From Candidatus Hydrogenedentota bacterium (GTDB lineage Bacteria > Hydrogenedentota > Hydrogenedentia > Hydrogenedentales > CAILVY01), in assembly GCA_903837785.1 (NCBI GenBank), contig CAILVY010000182.1, forward strand, positions 1 to 41,550: 41,550 nucleotides of DNA. Direction: 5' to 3'. Position 1 is the stretch's first letter, and every line of letters begins with the position of its first letter. The position numbers and the translations under genes were made by a program. The notes beneath the pieces are model-generated. The model was not told the DNA's origin. It did no database searches and was given only the letters and a program-made list of their open reading frames with translations. This document shows, piece after piece, positions 1 to 7,034 of this stretch.

Positions 1-1
1 C

Positions 2-211
2 TGGCCGCTGGCGGGGGCCATCGTGATCCTGGGGGACTTTGCAGGCTTCTATCTTTGGAACTACCTGAAAACCGGTTCTTTCCCCAGTGGTCCCTGGTTT
101 GCCTTGGTGGCTTCCCCCAGTGTGGTGTTCCTATTGGCGTGGTCGCTAAAAATCATTGTAAACAAATTAAAACAGTATCAAGTAGCAACAAAACCACCCG
201 AAGTCACCTGA
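2..211 (+). CDS. C-terminal end of a membrane protein (partial)
   Basis: The reading frame is open from base 2 and ends at the TGA at 209-211, so only the last 69 residues are present and the start lies outside the window. Two hydrophobic stretches are visible, one around AIVILGDFAGFYLW and one around FALVASPSVVFLLAWSL. They are followed by a short basic and polar tail (NKLKQYQ). This is the end of a polytopic inner-membrane protein with a cytoplasmic or exposed tail. There is no motif that allows a family to be named. The 149 bases between its stop and the next gene are unusually AT-rich, with TTTGTAT repeats near 300-325, and hold no clear terminator hairpin. Confidence 0.6.
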   Translation, partial: WPLAGAIVILGDFAGFYLWNYLKTGSFPSGPWFALVASPSVVFLLAWSLKIIVNKLKQYQVATKPPEVT

Positions 212-360
212 AGAGACTGCCGCAGCGCCCACTCCCTGTGGTGTGGTCCAAGCGACCTTAACTCCAAAGGGTCCAAATCGAACCCCTGAACTGTTGTTGT
301 TTTGTATTTGTATTTATTTGTATGTAGACAAGCTTGACAATCGTAGGGAACGCCGGGGGC

Positions 361-3300
361 TCACGGTTCCGCCGCCCTATCTGCCTTGAGATGTACAACA
401 ACGGGCTCCGCTTGTCCGGCGCGGAAGACGCGGGTCCCTTCCGGGGGCTCCAAGACCCCCTGCGCGCGAGAATCCAGGGAAAGGCTAAAGTCGCCGGGGC
501 AGAGGTCCGAGAACCTGAATCTGCCTTCCCCGTCACTGACGGCGGTGACGACATAGTCGAAGGGCTGATTGGCCGGGGCGGGGCCGATTCGTCTGGCGAT
601 GAGCTTCAGTCCGGACACGGGGTCCTCGGTTCCGGCCCGGAGCAGGGTGCCTTCGGCAAGAAGCCCTTCTTCAAGCCGGAGGAGGTTCTCGGACGCGTTG
701 GGATCGACCTGGAGAGTGTTGTGCTGGAAATGCTGTAGCGGGTCGGCGCGGAGCCAATACTCGCGGCCCGGGTCGATGCCGCGCAAGAGACAGACGCCCG
801 CCGAGTCGGTTTTCAATTGATACCGGGGACCGTCCGGGCATATCGCCGTGACCTCAATGTTGGACAGGGGCTGGCCGTCGGGCTGGACAACACGCACCGG
901 CACATCCACCCCCGGCGGGAGGCGCAGTTGCAGCTGCACAATCGGATTCCCGGAGGCCAGTTGAATCGTCTCTTCGGCACGGCAGAGGTCAATCGAAGCT
1001 TCCAACTTGTACTTCCTGTCCAGTGGCAGCGGCGAGGCCGCGAATTCGCCTTGCTCATTGCAGGTGAAGTTCGAGTAGGCGGAACTGAAATACGCGAAGG
1101 GCCAGTTCGGCTTGCCCCCCTCAAGCGAGGAAAGATTCACGCTGGCGCCGGCGGCCGGTGTGCCGTCGGCCCGCAGCACGCGGCCGTGGAGTGCGCCGGC
1201 CCGTTCAAGCGGCAATTCGATCTGGAAGGGCTCCTGTCCCTCGGGAACCTCCCATCCGCCTGATGCATGCATGTCCCCTTCTTCACGGGGCGAGGCGATA
1301 TACCCCGCAAGTCCGTCCGCGTACAGGCGCAGCTTCGCGGGGACTTCGATGCGCGTTTCGGCATGGCCATCCGTGACGGCAAGCGTGCTGCTCGCGCCTG
1401 TAATGCCCCCCATTCCATCCAGCAGGTTGACAATGATCGTTCCGTTGGCCGGGGTCGCATTTGGGGGCACAGGCAGAGAAATGCTCAGGCTTCGTTGTGT
1501 GCGTGCCGCGATTTCAGGGAGGTCGATCACCAGATCCTCGACAGGTTCGCTCACCGCCACTTGGGTTGTCTGCGGGCCGGCCGAAACATACAGGGTGCCG
1601 ATGCGCAGGCCATCTATCAGGAAGTGTCCTTCACCGCCTTCGATCGTGACCGGCGTCTCATGGGCGCCCTCCCCGCATATGTGGCCCTCTTCGGGCAGTT
1701 CGAGCGGCATGCTGCTCTCGACGACCGGGCCGCCGTTCGCTCCGTGCCTCAGCAACGCCAGTTTGCCGCGGATAACGCCGCGCACATAGCGGGGCGTCAG
1801 GCTCACGTTCAGCGGCGCTTGCTGCCGCGTAACATGCGCAATCAGTTCCGTTCCGTAACCCCGGGCGCGCGCCAGGAAGTAGCAGTCCCACTGTTTGTTC
1901 AAACCGCGCAATACGAAGCGCCCCTGCGCATCCGTGGCCGCCATGCGCTTGCCCTCGGTGCCCTGCCGGAAGCTCCGGCCCTCTTCAAAGAGCAGGGCAA
2001 GTTCTGCGCCGGCGATCGGCCTGCCCGAATGCCGGTCCACAACCACCCCCTCGATGGGGGTATCTTCCTGCAGGATCCAGTCGAATTGATCACCGGGCGC
2101 GACAATCAGGCGGTCATTGTCCGCCTCCTGGAAACCTTCTGCCTGTACGTGCAGCGCGATCGGAATCGGTTTCGTCGCCTGCTCGAAACGTATCAGGCCG
2201 TCCTGATCAGACGGCAGATTGATGGACATGCTGTACGTGTTCGAAACAAATTTGTAGCCGCCGGTGACCCGTGCGCCGGACACGGGCCGGCCCTCAGCCG
2301 TGACAAAACGAATCCGGGCGGGCAGGCTCCGTTCCAGGCGGATATCCAGCGGGCCGATGGGGTGCTGTGCGTCCCCGCGCATCGGCCCGGCGCACGTGGG
2401 GGCGAATCCCGGCACCTCGAAGAAGAGATAGATGTCGCCCTGCGTCAAACGCCCCTGAAAGCGATTTCCCTCAAAGGTCACCGATTCGAAGTGGGAACTG
2501 TGTCCGCGTTGGCTCAGTGTGTGCACATGACGGTCGGACACGGGCAGGGCTTGCCCGTCCGCCGTGCTCACCGCGCCGAAGACCTGCACGAATTCGTGTT
2601 CTTCCGCGGCTCGATTCTCCTCCCAGGACGTGTTGAACTCCTTCTTGATCTGCGTGATGATGGCCGCACGTTCCTGATCGGACATGAGCCAGCCCGCAAG
2701 CGCCACACTGGCCACGGAGCCTTGATAGAGGCCGAAAAGCAGGACCACGGTGACAAGCCCGCCGGCGGCCACGCTATGCCAGCGCAACCTGAGTCCCGGT
2801 CGATAGTCAGGAAGCAGCAGGCGGCGAACGCGTTCGATCAGGCGGCCGGTATCCCGCGCCGCGCCAAAAGCTTGCGCGGCCAAGGCCATTCCGCCCCGGC
2901 CTTGCACACAGCGCGCCGCGTGCGCCAGCGCATCGGCATAGTCCGCCGCACTCCCCGTCGCTTGCGCGGCCAGCGCATCGCAGGAAGCCTCGCGTTCGAG
3001 ACGAACCTGGCGGCTCAGCCACCACACGGCCGGATTGAAGTACAGGAGCGCTTCGACAACGAGTTGGAGAAAATTGACAAGATAATCGTAACGCCGGATG
3101 TGGGCGAGTTCATGGGCCAGCACGGCGCGAAGCAGTTCCGGCGGCAGACTCGTGGCCATCGCGGCAGGCAGCAGCACGATGGGCCAGAAGAGGCCCATGG
3201 CCACCGGCGACATGATTTCCTCCACGATGCCCAGCGTAACGCGGCGGCTCACCCGCAGAACCTTCTTCATTTCCTTGAGGAGTCTCTCAAGTTCCGGATC

Positions 3301-3762
3301 GTCCAGCCGGCGGCAGCGCAGGCGAAGCCGGCGCGTGCCGCGCATCAGCCATGCCACGCGCAGGAGCATGAGGATCACGCCGGCGGCCCAACACCACAGG
3401 AGGCGATCCGCCAGAGACGGCGACGACGGGAAGCGGGGGAGAGGCGGCGCGGATTCGGCGGCGGGCATTGGCGCTTGAACGGCTGCCGCCTCGGGCGGGA
3501 CGGCGCCGCCCATGGCCTCCATGGTTTGTGCAGGGGCCGCGTCCAGATACTCCAGAGTGCACCAGGTCAGCAGGGCGGCCAACACGACGCCGAAGAGTCC
3601 TGCCACGGCCACCGCATAGCGCGTCCGGGCGCGGCGTGCGGAGATGCTGCGCAGCACAATCGCCGCCACAATCGCCAGGAGCAGCCCCTGCCACAACGTG
3701 TGCAACAGCGCGGCATGAAGATGGGCCGCGGAGACGGCGCTCACGTCGATGAGATGGTTCAT
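361..3762 (-). CDS. BlaR1-like M56 family membrane metallopeptidase with C-terminal carboxypeptidase-regulatory-like repeats
   Basis: Protein of 1133 residues. The ATG at 3762 overlaps the stop of the blaI-like gene by ATGA, which fixes the start; a longer open frame upstream is only the shadow of blaI. Membrane segments lie near residues 15-38, 49-70, 120-140, 185-205 and 331-360. The zinc motif HELAH is at 217-221, inside the usual M56 context (RAVLAHELAHIRRYDYL), with the downstream REASCDALA segment. In BlaR1/MecR1 this domain relays a signal by triggering cleavage of the repressor. Here the C-terminal 750 residues are not a penicillin-binding sensor. They form several beta-sandwich repeats of the carboxypeptidase-regulatory type (for example EGVVVDRHSGRPIAGAEL, LHGRVLRADGTPAAGASV, VRVVQPDGQPLSNIEV). 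The M56 call is firm; the ligand sensed is unknown. Confidence 0.9.
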   Translation of the reverse strand: MNHLIDVSAVSAAHLHAALLHTLWQGLLLAIVAAIVLRSISARRARTRYAVAVAGLFGVVLAALLTWCTLEYLDAAPAQTMEAMGGAVPPEAAAVQAPMPAAESAPPLPRFPSSPSLADRLLWCWAAGVILMLLRVAWLMRGTRRLRLRCRRLDDPELERLLKEMKKVLRVSRRVTLGIVEEIMSPVAMGLFWPIVLLPAAMATSLPPELLRAVLAHELAHIRRYDYLVNFLQLVVEALLYFNPAVWWLSRQVRLEREASCDALAAQATGSAADYADALAHAARCVQGRGGMALAAQAFGAARDTGRLIERVRRLLLPDYRPGLRLRWHSVAAGGLVTVVLLFGLYQGSVASVALAGWLMSDQERAAIITQIKKEFNTSWEENRAAEEHEFVQVFGAVSTADGQALPVSDRHVHTLSQRGHSSHFESVTFEGNRFQGRLTQGDIYLFFEVPGFAPTCAGPMRGDAQHPIGPLDIRLERSLPARIRFVTAEGRPVSGARVTGGYKFVSNTYSMSINLPSDQDGLIRFEQATKPIPIALHVQAEGFQEADNDRLIVAPGDQFDWILQEDTPIEGVVVDRHSGRPIAGAELALLFEEGRSFRQGTEGKRMAATDAQGRFVLRGLNKQWDCYFLARARGYGTELIAHVTRQQAPLNVSLTPRYVRGVIRGKLALLRHGANGGPVVESSMPLELPEEGHICGEGAHETPVTIEGGEGHFLIDGLRIGTLYVSAGPQTTQVAVSEPVEDLVIDLPEIAARTQRSLSISLPVPPNATPANGTIIVNLLDGMGGITGASSTLAVTDGHAETRIEVPAKLRLYADGLAGYIASPREEGDMHASGGWEVPEGQEPFQIELPLERAGALHGRVLRADGTPAAGASVNLSSLEGGKPNWPFAYFSSAYSNFTCNEQGEFAASPLPLDRKYKLEASIDLCRAEETIQLASGNPIVQLQLRLPPGVDVPVRVVQPDGQPLSNIEVTAICPDGPRYQLKTDSAGVCLLRGIDPGREYWLRADPLQHFQHNTLQVDPNASENLLRLEEGLLAEGTLLRAGTEDPVSGLKLIARRIGPAPANQPFDYVVTAVSDGEGRFRFSDLCPGDFSLSLDSRAQGVLEPPEGTRVFRAGQAEPVVVHLKADRAAEP

Positions 3763-4160
3763 GGCTCGCGCTCCTCTCCTGCTGCGCGCTGCGCGCGCAA
3801 TGCCGCCACGAGGCGCTCCACTTCTCGCAACTCCTCCTCGGAGACCTCGCTCTCGCTCAGCAGATGCTGCACCGCCGCCGCGGGGGAGCCCCCGAAGACG
3901 TCGCGCACCAAATCGCGCAAGGCCCGGCCCAATGTGGTTTCCTGCTTGACGAGCGCGTGATAGACATTCGTGTTGCCCCGCGTCGTGTGGCGGACCAGCT
4001 TCTTCCGTTCCATGGCCTGCAGAATGGACAGCACCGAAGTGTAGGCCCGCTGTTTGCCGTCCGGCAACGTCTCCAGCACCTCGCGGGCCGTCAGCCCGCC
4101 CCGTTCCCACAAAAGGCTCAGCATGGACATTTCCAGCTTCGACGGCTGTCTGACGCGCAT
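3759..4160 (-). CDS. BlaI/MecI/CopY family transcriptional repressor
   Basis: A 133-residue protein, the usual length for the Penicillinase_R family. The N-terminal two thirds is a winged helix (KLEMSMLSLLWERGGLTARE, then TSVLSILQAMERKKLVRH, then a wing TRGNTNVYHAL). The C-terminal third is a helical dimerisation segment. The start is supported by a perfect AGGAGG Shine-Dalgarno at 4168-4174, seven bases before the ATG. It is the first gene of a two-gene operon and overlaps the M56 gene by four bases, so the two are translationally coupled. In the family the repressor dimer binds short dyads in its own promoter and is inactivated by its M56 partner. Two such dyads overlap the promoter here. 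I do not see the classical Asn-Phe cleavage pair of staphylococcal BlaI, so the inactivation mechanism is open. Confidence 0.93.
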   Translation of the reverse strand: MRVRQPSKLEMSMLSLLWERGGLTAREVLETLPDGKQRAYTSVLSILQAMERKKLVRHTTRGNTNVYHALVKQETTLGRALRDLVRDVFGGSPAAAVQHLLSESEVSEEELREVERLVAALRAQRAAGEEREP

Positions 4161-4172
4161 GGACCGGCCCTC

Positions 4173-4190
4173 CTACTGTTCTTACCGTAG
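4173..4190. promoter_or_regulatory. Candidate BlaI operator 2, over the transcription start
   Basis: Dyad CTACTGT-tctt-ACCGTAG with one mismatch, the same arm sequence and the same 4-base spacer as operator 1. The two centres are 21 bases apart, two helical turns, so two dimers would lie on the same DNA face. It covers the predicted transcription start and abuts the Shine-Dalgarno. Confidence 0.6.
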
Positions 4191-4218
4191 TTTATACTGT
4201 AGACACAGTAGATGTCAA
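4191..4218 (-). promoter_or_regulatory. Predicted sigma70 promoter of the blaI-M56 operon
   Basis: On the minus strand a perfect TTGACA (4218-4213) is followed after 16 bases by TATAAA (4196-4191). This places transcription start near 4184, only about 25 bases before the blaI start codon. It is the best housekeeping promoter match in the window. Confidence 0.75.
4194..4211. promoter_or_regulatory. Candidate BlaI operator 1, between -35 and -10
   Basis: Dyad ATACTGT-agac-ACAGTAG: six base pairs (TACTGT/ACAGTA) are perfectly symmetric around a 4-base spacer. It fills the space between the -35 and -10 elements, where a bound dimer would block RNA polymerase. The shape fits BlaI-family operators, which are short ACTGT/ACAGT or TACA/TGTA type dyads. 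Binding is inferred. Confidence 0.65.
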
Positions 4219-4251
4219 GCCCCCGTCAAAACTTGGCACGGGACGTGCCGC

Positions 4252-4279
4252 TTGCATACAATCATGGCAAGCATAGTGT
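4252..4279 (+). promoter_or_regulatory. Candidate promoter of the downstream membrane protein gene
   Basis: TTGCAT at 4252-4257, a 16-base spacer, then TAGTGT at 4274-4279. This is a weak sigma70 match, but it resembles the candidate promoters upstream of several other genes in this window (see findings). It lies 57 bases before the start codon and is divergent from the blaI promoter. Confidence 0.4.
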
Positions 4280-4336
4280 TTACATCAGGAGCGTTCCGGG
4301 GCGGAGAATCCGGCCGGCAGCAGAGGAGTGCGAGGG

Positions 4337-5008
4337 ATGGCAGTCGTAGTTCAGGCGTATCAGGCGATTTGGCCGATGTGTCTCGGCACCCTGGCGTTTT
4401 CCGCGGCGGTGAGTGCTTTGGCGTATTTCGTACGCCTCCCGCGGCTCGACGCGGCGATGAGTGCGCGGGGAGTGTTCTGGACGTGCCTGATCACCTGGCT
4501 CCTCTTCTTTTCCGTCATCATGACCCTGGTCGATTCGCCGTATCTCAAAATCTCGCACGAGGCTATCGTCTGGCTCTTCATGACCTCGGCATTCCTCGGC
4601 ATCCCGATGTCGATTCCCCTGATCTCCGGGGCGGTCTGGGCGATGTGCCTCGGCGTGCGTGGCGAACGCGTGCGCCTGGGCGGACTCATCCTGTTGTTCC
4701 TGGGAACCTTCATGCTGGGATGTGTCACGTCCAACATGCACGATGTGCTGTGGTGCGGCATCATCACGGACGGCTACTCCAAGCTGTATCCGGCGGGCGG
4801 GGACCTGCTGCCCTTCTACACGCTGGGCCGGTTCTACGGCATTCCGACAGAGCGGATCTCCGATTATGCGATGTTCGGACAGTTCGCCGTATTCCTCATC
4901 ATAGGGGAGTTCATGATCGCATATGCCAGCCTGCGGCGGCTGACGAAATCCGCCTCGCGCGAACAGGACGCAGCGCCGGTCATTGAGGCGACCTCGGAGA
5001 AGCAGTAG
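4337..5008 (+). CDS. Polytopic membrane protein of unknown function
   Basis: A 223-residue protein starting at ATG 4337 (MAVVVQAYQ), chosen over a GTG nine bases upstream because GAGGAG lies eight bases before it. Five or so hydrophobic segments are visible: PMCLGTLAFSAAVSALAYF, VFWTCLITWLLFFSVIMTL, IVWLFMTSAFLGIPMSIPLI, LILLFLGTFMLGCV and FAVFLIIGEFMIAYASL. The tail is short and charged. I recognise no family motif. It is divergent from the blaI-M56 operon, and the operators lie about 130 bases upstream, so co-regulation is possible but not shown. Confidence 0.75.
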   Translation: MAVVVQAYQAIWPMCLGTLAFSAAVSALAYFVRLPRLDAAMSARGVFWTCLITWLLFFSVIMTLVDSPYLKISHEAIVWLFMTSAFLGIPMSIPLISGAVWAMCLGVRGERVRLGGLILLFLGTFMLGCVTSNMHDVLWCGIITDGYSKLYPAGGDLLPFYTLGRFYGIPTERISDYAMFGQFAVFLIIGEFMIAYASLRRLTKSASREQDAAPVIEATSEKQ

Positions 5009-5060
5009 TTCAGAATTCGACTAATCAACCACTCATGGCTGCGGCAATGCGCCTGTGAAC

Positions 5061-5450
5061 TCAGAGGGACTGTTCCCGCAGAAACGCCTCAACCTTTGCG
5101 CAGTGATCCCCCTGGATTTCGATGGAATCCTCAAACGCCTTGCCCCCCGCGGCGCAACGCTTCTTGAGCAGCGAGAGCAGGGACTCCGTATCGCCCGAAA
5201 GATTGCGAAGCACAGTAACTGTCTTCCCCGCGGCCCGCTTCTCCAGGAATATGGGGTAGCCGCCCTTTCTCGTCTTCGCGATACGAAAACCGGGCGCGGG
5301 CTTGTCGGCGCTTCGGGGCGCGGCGGAAGAAGCCGGCGCGGGAGACGAAACCGGTGTTTCGGGCAGGTTCCCGAGCAACTCCGCAAAGGGATTCGAAGTC
5401 AGGGATGCCGGCGGCCCCGAGGTGTCGATGCGGATCTTTTCCTTCTTCAC
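5061..5450 (-). CDS. Bacterial SUI1/eIF1-like translation factor (YciH family)
   Basis: The C-terminal 70 residues carry the SUI1/eIF1 fold signature: GKTVTVLRNLSGD, LLSLLKKRCAAGGKAF and the diagnostic EIQGDHCAKVEAFL (the I-Q-G-D-H motif). In bacteria YciH-type proteins bind the small ribosomal subunit and affect initiation fidelity, especially under stress. I chose a GTG start at 5450 (VKKEKIRIDTSG) because AAGG lies six bases upstream, giving 129 residues. More upstream starts would add an unrelated sequence. The N-terminal half is proline-, alanine- and serine-rich and probably flexible. It is convergent with the preceding membrane gene across a 52-base gap in which I see no terminator, and divergent from the FAD oxidoreductase. 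Confidence 0.88.
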   Translation of the reverse strand: MKKEKIRIDTSGPPASLTSNPFAELLGNLPETPVSSPAPASSAAPRSADKPAPGFRIAKTRKGGYPIFLEKRAAGKTVTVLRNLSGDTESLLSLLKKRCAAGGKAFEDSIEIQGDHCAKVEAFLREQSL

Positions 5451-5565
5451 GCAGTGCCTTCTTTCCGCTGTTCGCCCATGCCAAAACAGTGCCAGGGCCT
5501 GGAGTGTACACAAGCCGGGCGGACGAATTGAAGCCGGCGTCTTACGGGTCTACGTGGCGCTGGAA

Positions 5566-5592
5566 TTGCCTCCTCGGCGGCGTGCATAGTGG
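5566..5592 (+). promoter_or_regulatory. Candidate promoter of the FAD oxidoreductase gene
   Basis: TTGCCT, 15-base spacer, TAGTGG, ending 36 bases before the start codon. It is weak alone but resembles the TTGCNT/TA-GT-type elements seen upstream of other genes here. Confidence 0.3.
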
Positions 5593-5628
5593 TTTCCCTG
5601 AAATCTGAAACAGGTTGGGAGGCATCGC

Positions 5629-6993
5629 ATGCCCACGAGACGAGGATTCCTGAAACAAACGCTGTTGGGCGCGGCAGCAACCACTGTTGCCGCAGACGCC
5701 GCAAGCGCCAGGGAAAACGCGCCACAGCTTGCCTGGAAACGGCATATCCCGGTGCGGTACGAGTGCGACGTCGCGATCATTGGCGGCGGAATGGCCGGCG
5801 TCTCGGCGGCGCTGGCCGCGGCGCGTTCCGGGGCCCGGGTCCTGCTCGTGGAGCGCTTTGCCGTCACGGGCGGCAACGGCACGATCGGAGGCGTGGGCGC
5901 CTTCTGCGGCGAAACCGCGCGCCAGGGCGAGGCGTTCGACGCAATCATCGCCGGACTGGAGGCCTTTGGCGCAATCGCGCCCTATCGGCCCTATGCGGAA
6001 AAAGAAGCGCGAGTATTCGACCCCGAGATCCTGGCGGTGGTCCTTCAGGAGTTGCTCCTGCGCCGGGGCGTCCGGCTCCTGCTGCATACACAATTCGTGG
6101 ACGCCTGCGTGAAACGAAACGCCCTCACGGAATGCGTGATCTGCGGCCCATCCGGACCCGAAGCGCTGCGTGCAGCGCAGTACATTGACTGCACGGGCGA
6201 GGCACAGGTCGTGCACGGCGCAGGCTTCGCCACGTGCCGGGGACGCGAAGGGGACCGCCTGCAACTGCCCATGTCGATGATGTTCAGCGTGCGCCACGTG
6301 CCCGAGCCGGACGCGCGGGCACAAGTTCCGGACGGCTGGTTTGAACGGATCTCGCGCAAGGAGGAGCTGCCGATGACGAGCGTGTGGCCGAACGGCCCCG
6401 GCAGCAACGCGCTGAAGATCAAGATTCCCCGCTATGATGCCACGGACACGGAATCCATGGCCGCAGCGGAGATTCAAGGCCGGCGGCGCATGATGCAGGT
6501 GCTGGACTACTATCAGCGCGAGGAGAAGAAACCGTGGCTTCTGAATCACGCTTCTGCGCGCATCGGAATTCGCGAAGGCCGGCGGACGCTCGGCGAGTAC
6601 GTGCTCACACTCGACGACTTGCGTGCCGGACGAAACTTCGAGGATGCCATCGCCCGCGGCGTGTTCTATCTCGACGGGCACAAGCCCGACGACGACAAAC
6701 GGACGTATATCCTCCCGCCCGAAGAGCGGCGGGTGCCGCCCTATCACATTCCGTACCGCTGCCTGCTGCCGCGCGGCGCAAAGAACCTCCAGGTGGCGGG
6801 ACGCTGTTTCTCCGCGGAACAACTCGCGTTGTCCTCCGCCCGCGTGATGACCACGTGCTCGATGATGGGGCAGGCCTCGGGCATCGCCGCCGCGTTGGCA
6901 GCGCAGCGCAAAACGAACCTGCAATCCATCGAGCCCACGGAAGTGCGAAAGATCGTCGAGGAACGCGGGGCGGGATTGTGCCTGTCAACGTAG
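5629..6993 (+). CDS. Tat-exported FAD-dependent oxidoreductase (FAD_oxidored family)
   Basis: A 454-residue protein with a GGGAGG ribosome binding site just upstream. The N-terminus is a twin-arginine signal (TRRGFLKQ followed by a hydrophobic alanine-rich stretch, cleavage likely after ADAASA). The Rossmann dinucleotide motif IIGGGMAGVSAALAAARSG spans about 50-68, and the acidic end of beta-2 is at VLLVER. The C-terminal flavin contact NLQVAGRCFSAEQLALSSAR and the helix MGQASGIAAALA are typical of the FAD_oxidored family. This family often sits in polysaccharide or xenobiotic degradation loci of planctomycete-like bacteria. The protein should fold with FAD in the cytoplasm and act in the periplasm. 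The substrate is unknown; proximity to exported glycosidases suggests a sugar or sugar-derived alcohol. Confidence 0.88.
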   Translation: MPTRRGFLKQTLLGAAATTVAADAASARENAPQLAWKRHIPVRYECDVAIIGGGMAGVSAALAAARSGARVLLVERFAVTGGNGTIGGVGAFCGETARQGEAFDAIIAGLEAFGAIAPYRPYAEKEARVFDPEILAVVLQELLLRRGVRLLLHTQFVDACVKRNALTECVICGPSGPEALRAAQYIDCTGEAQVVHGAGFATCRGREGDRLQLPMSMMFSVRHVPEPDARAQVPDGWFERISRKEELPMTSVWPNGPGSNALKIKIPRYDATDTESMAAAEIQGRRRMMQVLDYYQREEKKPWLLNHASARIGIREGRRTLGEYVLTLDDLRAGRNFEDAIARGVFYLDGHKPDDDKRTYILPPEERRVPPYHIPYRCLLPRGAKNLQVAGRCFSAEQLALSSARVMTTCSMMGQASGIAAALAAQRKTNLQSIEPTEVRKIVEERGAGLCLST

Positions 6994-7034
6994 TAGTGCC
7001 TGCAGTCCTGCCGCCGGGTGGACGGACTCCGCGC

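Noticed and set aside
1267-3960. Long open frame on the plus strand opposite the M56 gene (897 codons)
   Set aside because: It is arginine-, alanine- and glycine-rich without domains, whereas the opposite strand encodes a clear M56 protein. It is a high-GC antisense shadow.
3763-4110. N-terminal extension of the M56 gene by 116 codons
   Set aside because: These codons overlap the blaI gene in another frame and give a low-complexity Arg/Ala/Gly sequence; the ATGA overlap at 3759-3762 is the natural start.
5542-6924. 460-codon frame on the minus strand opposite the FAD oxidoreductase
   Set aside because: No domain character; the plus strand has the Tat signal, dinucleotide motif and ribosome binding site.
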